DNA of 64,000 nucleotides. Source: Enterococcus sp. BWR-S5. Lineage in GTDB: Bacteria; Bacillota; Bacilli; Lactobacillales; Enterococcaceae. Both the position numbers and the translations under genes were made by a program. Location: NCBI RefSeq assembly GCF_016745255.1, contig NZ_JADOEQ010000002.1, forward strand, positions 310,001 to 374,000. Direction: 5' to 3'. The notes below the pieces were generated by a model, which ran no database searches, was not told where the DNA came from, and saw only the letters and a program-made list of their open reading frames with translations. Shown here in pieces: positions 1 through 6,977 of the stretch (positions are counted from its first letter, which is position 1; each line of letters begins with the position of its first letter).

Positions 1-711
1 CCCCTTCAGCATCCCTACTAAAGTCGCAGCTTCACCAATTGATACCTCGGAAGCACTAACACCAAAGTAACGCTTCGCCGCATCTTCAACACCCCAGACC
101 CCGTTGCCGAAGTAAGAGTTATTCAGATACATAGCCAAAATGTCTTCCTTTGAATATTTCTTTTCGATTTCAATAGCCAGAAACAGCTCCTTGGCTTTTC
201 TATCGAGCGTCTGATCCAAGGTCAGGTAGGCATTCTTTGCCAACTGCTGGGTAATGGTACTCCCGCCACCGACAATTTTCCCCATCGTGACTCGACCAAG
301 TAATGCTCTAAATATCCCTTTGATGTCATAACCGTTGTGGCTATAGAAGTTTCGATCCTCTGTCGAGATAACTGCATCCTGAATATAAGGCGATATCTGA
401 TCCAGCTCAACAAAGGTTCCTTTTTGCCCAAACAGTTTACCGGCCTCGTCATTGTTTTTATCATAAATGATTGTGGACTGCTGAAGCCCTTCTTTTAACG
501 CTTTAACATTTGCTGCCTTAGCCAGTGTAAATAAATAAATACTTGTTACCAATACAGCAACCATCGCCAGCAGTACGATAATTTTATTAATCTGATACTT
601 TTTCCAAATTCGCTTTCTCCATTTGTGAAAACGAACCAGGTAGGGCTTAAGCCAAGTCCAGAATCGCTTGATGACCGAACCGGTCTTTCTCATAAATTCT
701 TTAAAATCCAT
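1..711 (-). CDS. Class A penicillin-binding protein, N-terminal part (cut by window edge)
   Basis: This is a bifunctional peptidoglycan synthase, acting outside the membrane to polymerise lipid II (transglycosylase) and normally also to cross-link it. Only the first 237 residues lie in the window. A basic cytoplasmic head (about 1-42) is followed by one membrane anchor (about 43-64) and a GT51 glycosyltransferase domain. The motif STEDRNFYSHNG holds the likely catalytic Glu118, and GGGSTITQQLAKN lies near 148-160. The transpeptidase domain would lie outside the window. The ATG at 711 has a good AAGGAG site just upstream. The family call is certain; which paralogue (PBP1a, 1b or 2a type) is not. 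Confidence 0.93.
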   Translation of the reverse strand, partial: MDFKEFMRKTGSVIKRFWTWLKPYLVRFHKWRKRIWKKYQINKIIVLLAMVAVLVTSIYLFTLAKAANVKALKEGLQQSTIIYDKNNDEAGKLFGQKGTFVELDQISPYIQDAVISTEDRNFYSHNGYDIKGIFRALLGRVTMGKIVGGGSTITQQLAKNAYLTLDQTLDRKAKELFLAIEIEKKYSKEDILAMYLNNSYFGNGVWGVEDAAKRYFGVSASEVSIGEAATLVGMLKG

Positions 712-1180
712 AAGTGCTCCTTTTTGTGTTCTGTAAAGCCTACAAAAACGACAGTCATACCAAGCCGTTTATTACTTAAACCAGTAAGCAATAGAAGCTT
801 TTCACGGAATGAAAATTTTTGCAGGACTTACATAGATATTTTCACTATTTTAACACAATTTATTTGTTGATTACTAAGACCTCCGTATGATTTTAATAGC
901 ACACAACGAGGTTTTACTCATTCTACCACGATTTCCTTTCGATTTTATGTAGAAAATGTTAAGTTTTCTCAAACAATCCCTTGCTAACAGGCTGATTATA
1001 GCTTGGCCTGTATCAACCAGAGCAGTGTACCACAATCATTTTCTTCTATAAAATACCTCGTAAAAGTGATTATTTTATCTCAGCTGCTTTCTTCTAACGA
1101 TTCCTATAGCTAATGCTTCAATCAGTAGTTTACTTAACCTCTTATTAAGAAACGTTACATTGTACTCACTGTTTTTTTCC
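712..1180. other. Intergenic stretch, no gene seen
   Basis: About 470 bases upstream of the penicillin-binding protein gene. Open frames here are short, lack ribosome binding sites and have no protein-like character. It presumably holds the leftward promoter of that gene, but no convincing -35/-10 pair was identified. Confidence 0.5.
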
Positions 1181-1234
1181 TTTTTATCAAAAAAATACAC
1201 ATAGAAAATTCACAACCTCAGAGTAGTATATAGT

Positions 1235-1319
1235 CATACCAATAAACAAACCCTAACACAACACTTTTTCATTTTTAACTCCTTTTTCCCGCCCTCCCCC
1301 AAAGGGCGGGTATTTTTTT
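1235..1319 (+). ncRNA. Small RNA-like repeat, copy A
   Basis: First of five copies of an unannotated unit. The predicted transcript starts near CATACC, about 7-10 nt after a TAGTAT/TATATA -10 element (1224-1232). It contains the conserved tract CATTTTTAACTCC and ends in a strong terminator: stem CCCGCCCT (1288-1295) with AGGGCGGG (1303-1310), loop CCCCCAA, then a T-run. There is no open frame with a ribosome binding site. The upstream leader is more diverged than in copies B-D but keeps the TTCACA block at 1209-1214. Both C-rich segments are complementary to Shine-Dalgarno sequences. Existence of the RNA is inferred. Confidence 0.72.
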
Positions 1320-1497
1320 ATCCACAAGAAAGTACCATTCCTTAAGGGGCTGATTATCCTCATTTCAACTATGGCAACGAGAATAAAAGAAATCACCCAG
1401 CAGGAATGCTGCCGTCTTAGAGTTTCATTAAGGAAATTTTTACACTTTCAAAATGTTTCCTACACAAAAAATTCACAACTTGATTGTATAGTTAACT

Positions 1498-1579
1498 CAT
1501 ACCAATAAACAAACCCTAACAAACACTTTTTCATTTTTAACTCCTTTCCCGCTCTCCCCCAAAGAGCGGGTATTTTTTT
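1498..1579 (+). ncRNA. Small RNA-like repeat, copy B
   Basis: Second copy, about 82 nt. The -10 is TATAGT (1487-1492). The leader 1425-1480 is nearly identical to copies C and D, contains TTAAGGAA, and has repeated TACAC/TTCAC blocks spaced about 20 and 12 nt, which looks like a response-regulator site standing in for a poor -35. The terminator stem is CCCGCTCT (1548-1555) with AGAGCGGG (1563-1570) around the invariant CCCCCAA loop. Both sides of the stem differ from copy A in a compensating way, supporting selection for RNA structure. Confidence 0.75.
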
Positions 1580-1752
1580 GTCCAGCTCCATTCATCACGA
1601 TGTGTTTATTTTTCTGAAGATAAACCACACCACACATTTCTCAATCGTCTATCGATTCCACTAAAGCAAGCTTAGTCTTTCGTTAAGGAATCTTTTACAC
1701 TTTCAAAATGTTTCCTACACAAAAAATTCACAACTTGATTGTATAGTTAACT

Positions 1753-1835
1753 CATACCAATAAAACAAACCCTAACAAACACTTTTTCATTTTTAACTCC
1801 TTTCCCGCTCTCCCCCAAAGAGCGGGTATTTTTTT
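1753..1835 (+). ncRNA. Small RNA-like repeat, copy C
   Basis: Third copy, almost identical to copy B from about 1682 through the terminator. The -10 is TATAGT (1742-1747). The terminator stem is CCCGCTCT (1804-1811) with AGAGCGGG (1819-1826), then a T-run to 1835. The conserved segment from CATACC to the stem carries ACTTTTTCATTTTTAACTCC. It lies about 270 bases upstream of the TetR-family gene and ends in its own terminator, so it is unlikely to be that gene's leader. Confidence 0.75.
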
Positions 1836-2030
1836 GTCCTCAGTGTTGTCCTACCCAAAGTACCCATTTTCATTTATATGTCATTTTGAATAATCTTTCA
1901 CGCAAACACATAGTTCCACGAAGATACTCGTTCAACTATTCCACCCAAAAATACATAGACGTAAACTCCGCCGATCCACCATTACTTAGGTTTATCCTTA
2001 GTTTTTGTATAGTTCGTTCACATATTGAGC

Positions 2031-2058
2031 TTGACTTATACAATAGTTTCTTTAAAAT
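2031..2058 (+). promoter_or_regulatory. Promoter of the TetR-family gene
   Basis: TTGACT (2031-2036) and TAAAAT (2053-2058) are separated by 16 bases, 48 bases before the start codon at 2106. The gene has a strong GGAGGTGA ribosome binding site. Inferred from consensus match only. Confidence 0.5.
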
Positions 2059-2105
2059 ATTAATTACATTAGTTTTTTTATTAATTCGATTAACGGAGGT
2101 GAATT

Positions 2106-2672
2106 ATGCCAAGAAATGGTGTCGATGCAGAGAAAATTGTACAGACAGCAGTTCAAATGACAGAAGAGAATGGTTTTGAAGCGGTCACACTCAAAGAAAT
2201 CGGAAATAGACTCGGAGTTAGTTCTCCATCTTTGTATAATCATATTGGTGGATTATCCGAGCTTAACGAACAAGTCTCTCACTACGCTATGGAGCAATTA
2301 CGTGATATCTTGGTACGAGCTGTCATAGGGTGTACCGGTATAGATGCTCTCAAAGAAATGGGACGCGCCTATATTCTGTATGCACGCGAACATACAGGGC
2401 TTTACGAAACTATTCAATGGATGAACATTGCAGCGAATGTAGAAGCGAACTCTCTTTTCTCCGAGGTAGTACAAGTAGTATATAACATTGGTGAGCACTT
2501 AGGGATGGACGAGTTGGAGGCATCCCATATCATCCGTACTGTCCGCAGCTTAGCTCACGGCTTTGCCAGTATCGAAAGTCACAATGGGTTTGCTCACGAA
2601 TCCAGCGTTGAAAGCAGCTTTGAATATGCAGTAGAAACCTTTATGCTGGGCGTTAAAGCGAATCAGCGATAA
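2106..2672 (+). CDS. TetR/AcrR-family transcriptional regulator (WHG-type C domain)
   Basis: A 188-residue dimeric DNA-binding repressor. The N-terminal TetR helix-turn-helix spans about residues 8-55, including VTLKEIGNRLGVSSPSLYNHI. The C-terminal ligand domain resembles the TetR_C WHG group (ARE-HTGLYETIQW region near 95-110). The start at 2106 is set by the AACGGAGGTGAATT ribosome binding site. The next two genes follow on the same strand (45 bases to the first), encoding a small-molecule-binding-like protein and an esterase, so it probably regulates them together. The ligand is unknown. An overlapping longer frame from 1886 is a shadow. Confidence 0.9.
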   Translation: MPRNGVDAEKIVQTAVQMTEENGFEAVTLKEIGNRLGVSSPSLYNHIGGLSELNEQVSHYAMEQLRDILVRAVIGCTGIDALKEMGRAYILYAREHTGLYETIQWMNIAANVEANSLFSEVVQVVYNIGEHLGMDELEASHIIRTVRSLAHGFASIESHNGFAHESSVESSFEYAVETFMLGVKANQR

Positions 2673-2717
2673 TTAATTTTTAATCCCTATAGATGGGACT
2701 AATAAGGAGAAGATAAA

Positions 2718-3158
2718 ATGGAAAATGTACGAGTTTATGAACTACCGAAATGCAAGATGGTATCATCTAAATGTGGAATGTTTGGGGATACAGCTTTGGA
2801 TGAATTTGACAACTGGCTATCCTCACTGCCGAGAACAGCATTTCCTCAAGACTATTTGTGGTTTGATGAAAGTCAAGGCGGTTTTGTATGGTACTATATC
2901 TACCATGATGGTTTGGAAGTCCCTGATTCCTTTGATATTGTGGACTTCTCTGGAGGTCTATACGCGGTTGCCTGTGGTAAAGACGGCGAAAATAATGAGC
3001 ACACTATTGCCGCTATTATGCAGTTCATTGAAGGAAATAGCCATTTTTCCCATGATGCAAACCGCACACAATTAGGCAATGTGATTACACCGCCTACTGC
3101 GCAAGAGGCTTTGGGATATTCACAAATGGATTATTATGTCCCTATAAAGGTAGTGTAG
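2718..3158 (+). CDS. GyrI/AraC effector-binding-like small protein
   Basis: A 146-residue cytoplasmic protein that resembles the GyrI-like small-molecule-binding fold: a central FVWYYIYHDGLEVPDSFDIVDF strand region and a C-terminal stretch ending DYYVPIK, like the YLPIK-type ending of AraC effector-binding domains. There is no DNA-binding domain. It starts 45 bases after the TetR gene with a clear AAGGAG site, which suggests co-transcription and a shared response to a small molecule. The function (ligand sensor or scavenger) is inference; the family call is moderate. Confidence 0.6.
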   Translation: MENVRVYELPKCKMVSSKCGMFGDTALDEFDNWLSSLPRTAFPQDYLWFDESQGGFVWYYIYHDGLEVPDSFDIVDFSGGLYAVACGKDGENNEHTIAAIMQFIEGNSHFSHDANRTQLGNVITPPTAQEALGYSQMDYYVPIKVV

Positions 3159-3270
3159 TTTTTCGCTGTGTAATGACCGCGAAAATAATGGCTCATTACA
3201 GTAAACGGTCACTGATTCGTTGGATGGTTAAGTTGATAATAAAAAATCTTGTAACAAATAGGAGTTAAAT

Positions 3271-4029
3271 ATGGCATTAATAGAACTAAGCTACTACTCA
3301 CAGGTGCTCAACCTAAGCACAAAAGTTGTTTGTATTTTACCAAACACCCCTCTTCAAGATATACCAGTTGTCTATCTCCTTCATGGTCTGGGAGGTGACA
3401 GTACAGCTTGGTCACGCTTTTCTACGATTGAGTATGATATCGAAAAAATGAACATTGCGATAATCATGCCCCAAACCTCATCGGGTGCATATACAGATAC
3501 AGCTTATAGCGTAAAATACTGGGAGTATATCTCTCAAGAACTGCCCCAGACAATCCAAACATTTTTTCCACAACTCAGTACTACACCGGAAAAAACCTTT
3601 GCTGCCGGACAATCACTTGGCGGCTACGGTGCTCTGAAGCTTGGATTTGGAACTGATAATTTTTCAGCAATTGCCAGTCTATCAGGCGCCCTTGTAGATG
3701 GTGAACATTTTGACGAGGCCTTTCAATTTGCGTCAAAAGAGTTTTTTGAAGGAGTTTTCGGAGACTTACATCACTTTAAGGGATCAAGTAATGATATATT
3801 TCATCTGGTAGAAAAGAAGATAGCAGAAAACAGGCCTATTCCACAGGTTTACTTGGCTTGCGGCACAGAAGATCCTTTCTATGAAACAAATAAACGAGCA
3901 GTGAAGTTGTTTAGAAAAGGAGGCCTTCACGTGCAGCTCAAGTCATCAAAAGGTTCTCATGATTGGCACTATTGGAATGAGGAAATAAAGCATGTCCTTG
4001 TATGGCTGAAAAATCAACTAGATAAGTAA
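3271..4029 (+). CDS. Alpha/beta-hydrolase esterase (EstA / tributyrin esterase family)
   Basis: A 252-residue serine esterase of the Esterase-D/EstA type, without signal peptide. The oxyanion region is LLHGLGGD (about 36-43). The nucleophile motif GQSLGG puts the catalytic Ser at 115; Asp201 (CGTEDPF) and His230 (KGSHDW) complete the triad. Lactic bacterial homologues hydrolyse short-chain and phenolic esters. It is third in the TetR-led cluster, 112 bases after the preceding gene. Its ribosome binding region GGAGTTAAA (3261-3269) is a perfect 9-nt complement to the TTTAACTCC core of the five small RNA-like units that flank it. Confidence 0.88.
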   Translation: MALIELSYYSQVLNLSTKVVCILPNTPLQDIPVVYLLHGLGGDSTAWSRFSTIEYDIEKMNIAIIMPQTSSGAYTDTAYSVKYWEYISQELPQTIQTFFPQLSTTPEKTFAAGQSLGGYGALKLGFGTDNFSAIASLSGALVDGEHFDEAFQFASKEFFEGVFGDLHHFKGSSNDIFHLVEKKIAENRPIPQVYLACGTEDPFYETNKRAVKLFRKGGLHVQLKSSKGSHDWHYWNEEIKHVLVWLKNQLDK

Positions 4030-4297
4030 GAACATCAATGTATGTGCTTGAATCTGTTTCATCTTTCTCCGGCTTCTTAAATGGAAATTGCCGGACAAAC
4101 CAAGCAACAACCAAAAAGTGTTTGCATGCAGGTCCACGACTATCGTTATACAAAAGGATTGGTGTACCATTTGCCTCCAGACATTCACAACTAAATGGAT
4201 ACAATTGTAGATTCCTTATCTTTTCGTTAAGGAATCTTTTACATTTTCAAAATGTTTCCTACACAAAAAATTCACAACTTGATTGTATAGTTAACTC

Positions 4298-4379
4298 ATA
4301 CCAATAAAACAAACCCTAACAAACACTTTTTCATTTTTAACTCCTTTCCCGCCCTCCCCCAAAGGGCGGGTATTTTTTT
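4298..4379 (+). ncRNA. Small RNA-like repeat, copy D
   Basis: Fourth copy, just after the esterase gene. From TTAAGGAA near 4226 to the terminator it matches copies B and C almost base for base, but the terminator stem is the copy A version: CCCGCCCT (4348-4355) with AGGGCGGG (4363-4370). The -10 is TATAGT (4286-4291). A short open frame (from 4038) runs through the leader but has no ribosome binding site and ends inside the unit, so I treat the region as non-coding. Confidence 0.75.
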
Positions 4380-4663
4380 GTTCTCTATATCTATAAAAAA
4401 TAAAATTCAATCTGCATATTGGATTTTCGACTAATGCTGCAGCTGTCTTTTTGGGCTATTGTAGGCAGCTTCAATTTCCATTCATTTCACAGATATCCTC
4501 AATTTTGTTTATCCTTTTCGTCATACCTATTTATGCTACAACGCTGCGATACCTCTCACTGGATGAAGGAATCTGTCTGTTCTTAAGCTTTCATTAGGAA
4601 ATAGTTTACACTTTTGAAAAAAATCCTACATAAAAAATTCACATTTGCTTTGTATTATATAGA

Positions 4664-4778
4664 CATACCAACAAATTAGTTTAAATGTTTGAACACATTT
4701 AAGCAGACAACCCTAACACAACACTTTTTCATTTTTAACTCCTTTTCCCGTCCTCCCCCAAAGGACGGGTATTTTTTT
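4664..4778 (+). ncRNA. Small RNA-like repeat, copy E, with an extra 5' hairpin
   Basis: Fifth and most diverged copy, about 115 nt. The -10 is TATTAT (4653-4658). About 33 extra bases near the 5' end form a hairpin, TTAAATGT (4681-4688) with ACATTTAA (4695-4702). The conserved core CACTTTTTCATTTTTAACTCC follows, then a terminator with a third stem version, CCCGTCCT (4747-4754) with AGGACGGG (4762-4769), again with a CCCCCAA loop. The two-hairpin layout with a single-stranded anti-Shine-Dalgarno core resembles streptococcal csRNAs in form only. Confidence 0.7.
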
Positions 4779-4895
4779 GCTTTAAAGAGCTAAAGGCACT
4801 CAGACAAGCGCAATTTCCTTATTTTTAGTTTATCTGCTACACTAAAGCAGAAGAATTTTTCTTAAAATGCTAAAAGAACTGGGGCGAGAAAAACG

Positions 4896-5759
4896 ATGGA
4901 TATCACAATCCAATTACCAGATAACTTTCAAGAAACGACTATAGATGAGCTGCTGGAAAAGGACTGGCTGGTCCCTAGAAAAGTCAGGCATTTTCTACGC
5001 ACAAGAAAAAATGTCATGGTCAACGGGCAGGCAGTCCGCTTCCACTTACCGGTGAAGGCAGGAGATACCCTCTCATTACATTTTGAACAGGAGGACTATC
5101 CTACTCCTAATATACATATTGGTGATCCTTCTTTGCTTACTATTTTGTTTGAAGATGAACATTTAATTATTGTGAACAAGCCGATTGGTATGAAAACCCA
5201 CCCCAATGAACCGGAAGAACGCGATACACTTCTAAATCAGCTGGCTGGGTATCTTACTCCCAAGGGACAATTTCCCTATGTCGTTCATCGATTAGATAGA
5301 GAAACAAGCGGTTGTATCGTTTTCGCAAAGAATCCGTTCGTTTTGCCGATAGTTGGTCAAATGCTGGAGCAGAAAAAGATTTATAGACGGTATCAAGCAA
5401 TTGTTTCCGGAAAAATAGAGCGGCCCTCTTGGACCATCAATAAGAGCATAGGCCGACATCGCCACGATCGTCGCAAATATGTTGTTGATCCGAAAAAAGG
5501 GAAGCATGCGGTCACTCATGTGGAAAAAGTATCTTATGACCAGCAAAACAATCAAACAGCTGTTTTCTGTACACTTGATACCGGTCGAACACACCAAATT
5601 CGTGTCCACTTAAGCAACGAAGGTTTCCCTATCGTCGGTGACCCATTGTACGGAAGAACCTCCGCTAAGCGTTTAATGCTCCATGCCTATGAACTGCATC
5701 TGCTGCATCCCTTTACAAAAGAAGAAATTATTGTCCAGTCTTTACCTGGTTTATGGTAA
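4896..5759 (+). CDS. RluA-family pseudouridine synthase
   Basis: A 287-residue enzyme that isomerises uridine to pseudouridine in rRNA or tRNA. An S4-like N-terminal part (about 12-60, with the LRTRKNVMVNGQ stretch) precedes the catalytic domain. The motif VVHRLDRETSG contains the catalytic Asp134, and TGRTHQIRVHL (about 228-238) is the second family signature. It stands alone with its own terminator. The exact target base cannot be told from sequence; it falls in the RluD/YjbO-like group. The ribosome binding site (GGGGCGAG) is poor. Confidence 0.9.
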   Translation: MDITIQLPDNFQETTIDELLEKDWLVPRKVRHFLRTRKNVMVNGQAVRFHLPVKAGDTLSLHFEQEDYPTPNIHIGDPSLLTILFEDEHLIIVNKPIGMKTHPNEPEERDTLLNQLAGYLTPKGQFPYVVHRLDRETSGCIVFAKNPFVLPIVGQMLEQKKIYRRYQAIVSGKIERPSWTINKSIGRHRHDRRKYVVDPKKGKHAVTHVEKVSYDQQNNQTAVFCTLDTGRTHQIRVHLSNEGFPIVGDPLYGRTSAKRLMLHAYELHLLHPFTKEEIIVQSLPGLW

Positions 5760-5783
5760 TTTTATGCTAGACTGAGCGATTCG

Positions 5784-5816
5784 TCTGAGATAGGAAAGTC
5801 TATCTCAGATTTTTTT
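5784..5816 (+). terminator. Terminator after the RluA-family gene
   Basis: Perfect 10-bp stem TCTGAGATAG / CTATCTCAGA with a 6-base loop, followed by seven T. Confidence 0.85.
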
Positions 5817-5908
5817 CTGTTGGTGCGCCTCAGCTCATTATTGCAATCACAATAGGTAAGATATATTATGCTATAATAGAGGAAAAACAATAGGAGTATC
5901 ACCAAATA

Positions 5909-6346
5909 ATGAAAAAAATAACAATTACGCACATCCCTCTTGTACTAAGCTGTAGTATGATTTCATTCATCGCTATTTTCTCAGTCATCAATCATTTTCA
6001 GAACAATACACTATCTTTGCTATTCTTTGGGCTTGTCTACCCCATCGGGATCCTCTTAGCCTTGATAATTTTTTTAGCCCCCTATACCACATTCTATCTC
6101 GAAAAAAATAAATTAACTGCCAGCAAATTCCTAGGTCTGCGTAGAAAAACCTACGACCTTGACCACAACTCTGTCCATTTCGGGCATAAAGTTGTTCGAA
6201 GACACAGGAGAAGACGGACCACCTATTATCCTATAGAGATTGAAACAAAATCGCTGCCCAATAAAAAAACCACGTATCTTCTTTGCGGCAAAATGTCCAG
6301 TGAAAAATTCAGTCAATTTTGGAGCAGTTATTCAGAGCAACAATAG
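5909..6346 (+). CDS. Small two-helix membrane protein
   Basis: A 145-residue protein of unknown function. Two membrane segments (about 10-28 and 36-58) are followed by a cytoplasmic tail with a strongly basic patch RRHRRRRTTYY (about 97-107), reminiscent of the PH-like domain that follows two helices in YcxB-type proteins. A GGAG site lies at the start, and an extended -10 (TGCTATAAT, 5869-5877) lies upstream. No functional link with neighbours was found. Confidence 0.7.
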   Translation: MKKITITHIPLVLSCSMISFIAIFSVINHFQNNTLSLLFFGLVYPIGILLALIIFLAPYTTFYLEKNKLTASKFLGLRRKTYDLDHNSVHFGHKVVRRHRRRRTTYYPIEIETKSLPNKKTTYLLCGKMSSEKFSQFWSSYSEQQ

Positions 6347-6362
6347 TTAGCTTTCAACAACA

Positions 6363-6399
6363 AAAAAGAGGAAGCACTGACTAGATGCCTCCTCTTTTT
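6363..6399. terminator. Convergent terminator between 5909 and 6545 genes
   Basis: AAAAAGAGG and CCTCTTTTT arms with an inner GCA/TGC pairing give a stem with A-run and T-run on its two sides, so it can serve both strands. Confidence 0.7.
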
Positions 6400-6544
6400 A
6401 GTACTGTATAAAAGTAAATTTTGAACATTGACTGTTATTCATATAGTATTGATTTATATGGACTGACATAGAACTTTTTTTCGAGCTGTTCGTCAGGGGC
6501 TTCTCAATAGGACTGTCTATTGTTAAAGCAACGAACAACAATTT

Positions 6545-6880
6545 TTAGTATAGCTTTCTATATGCGTTCATTGTACCACTGTACGTGATATAGCCTGGGC
6601 CGGAGCTTAGCGGCATATACTGCTGACGCTCTAAAGTCCCCATGTACAGGTACCCATTTTTAATGTCCCCAAACCCTAGCTTTGTAGGTGCCCAGCTGAC
6701 ATTAAAGAAGTAAATCTTCGTTGTTTTTTCATAGCTTGGTGCATCCGGGTAGTACCCAAAGCCTCGGCTGGCAGCTACGGCATCTGTATCCACGACTGTC
6801 GCCTCTGCCTGGTCAGCTTGAAACAAAGTAAACATCCCACATAATGCTAATCCAGCAATTACATATTTGATTTTCTTCAT
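6545..6880 (-). CDS. Small secreted protein of unknown function
   Basis: A 111-residue protein with a clear signal peptide: MKKIKY, then a hydrophobic stretch to about 22 and a likely cleavage after AEA (about 27). The mature part of about 84 residues is rich in Tyr, Gly and aromatic residues, has no Cys, and contains no recognised domain. A strong ribosome binding site (GAGGAGGGA) precedes the start. Size and export would suit a bacteriocin-like or cell-surface peptide, but the lactococcin 972 motifs are absent and no immunity or transport genes are adjacent, so the role is unknown. Confidence 0.72.
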   Translation of the reverse strand: MKKIKYVIAGLALCGMFTLFQADQAEATVVDTDAVAASRGFGYYPDAPSYEKTTKIYFFNVSWAPTKLGFGDIKNGYLYMGTLERQQYMPLSSGPGYITYSGTMNAYRKLY

Positions 6881-6977
6881 AAAATCCCTCCTCTATTAAA
6901 CATTATAAAACAATGCCTTTTCAAAAGAAAGAGTTATTTTACAAAAAGACAACTTTTTATAAAATAAAGAAAATACT

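Noticed and set aside
625-870. Rightward 81-codon frame opposite the penicillin-binding protein start
   Set aside because: No ribosome site; it overlaps the start of a certain gene on the other strand.
4038-4307. 89-codon frame running into small RNA copy D
   Set aside because: No ribosome binding site, and its 3' half is the conserved non-coding leader and core shared with copies B and C; those copies do not keep the frame.
1235-4778. The five repeats as a CRISPR array or transposon ends
   Set aside because: Units are unevenly spaced, all in the same orientation, 80-115 nt long, each with a promoter-like element and terminator; no spacers, cas genes or transposase.
6545-6880. Lactococcin 972-type bacteriocin
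   Set aside because: The length and signal peptide fit, but the conserved motifs of that family are not present and no immunity/ABC genes follow.
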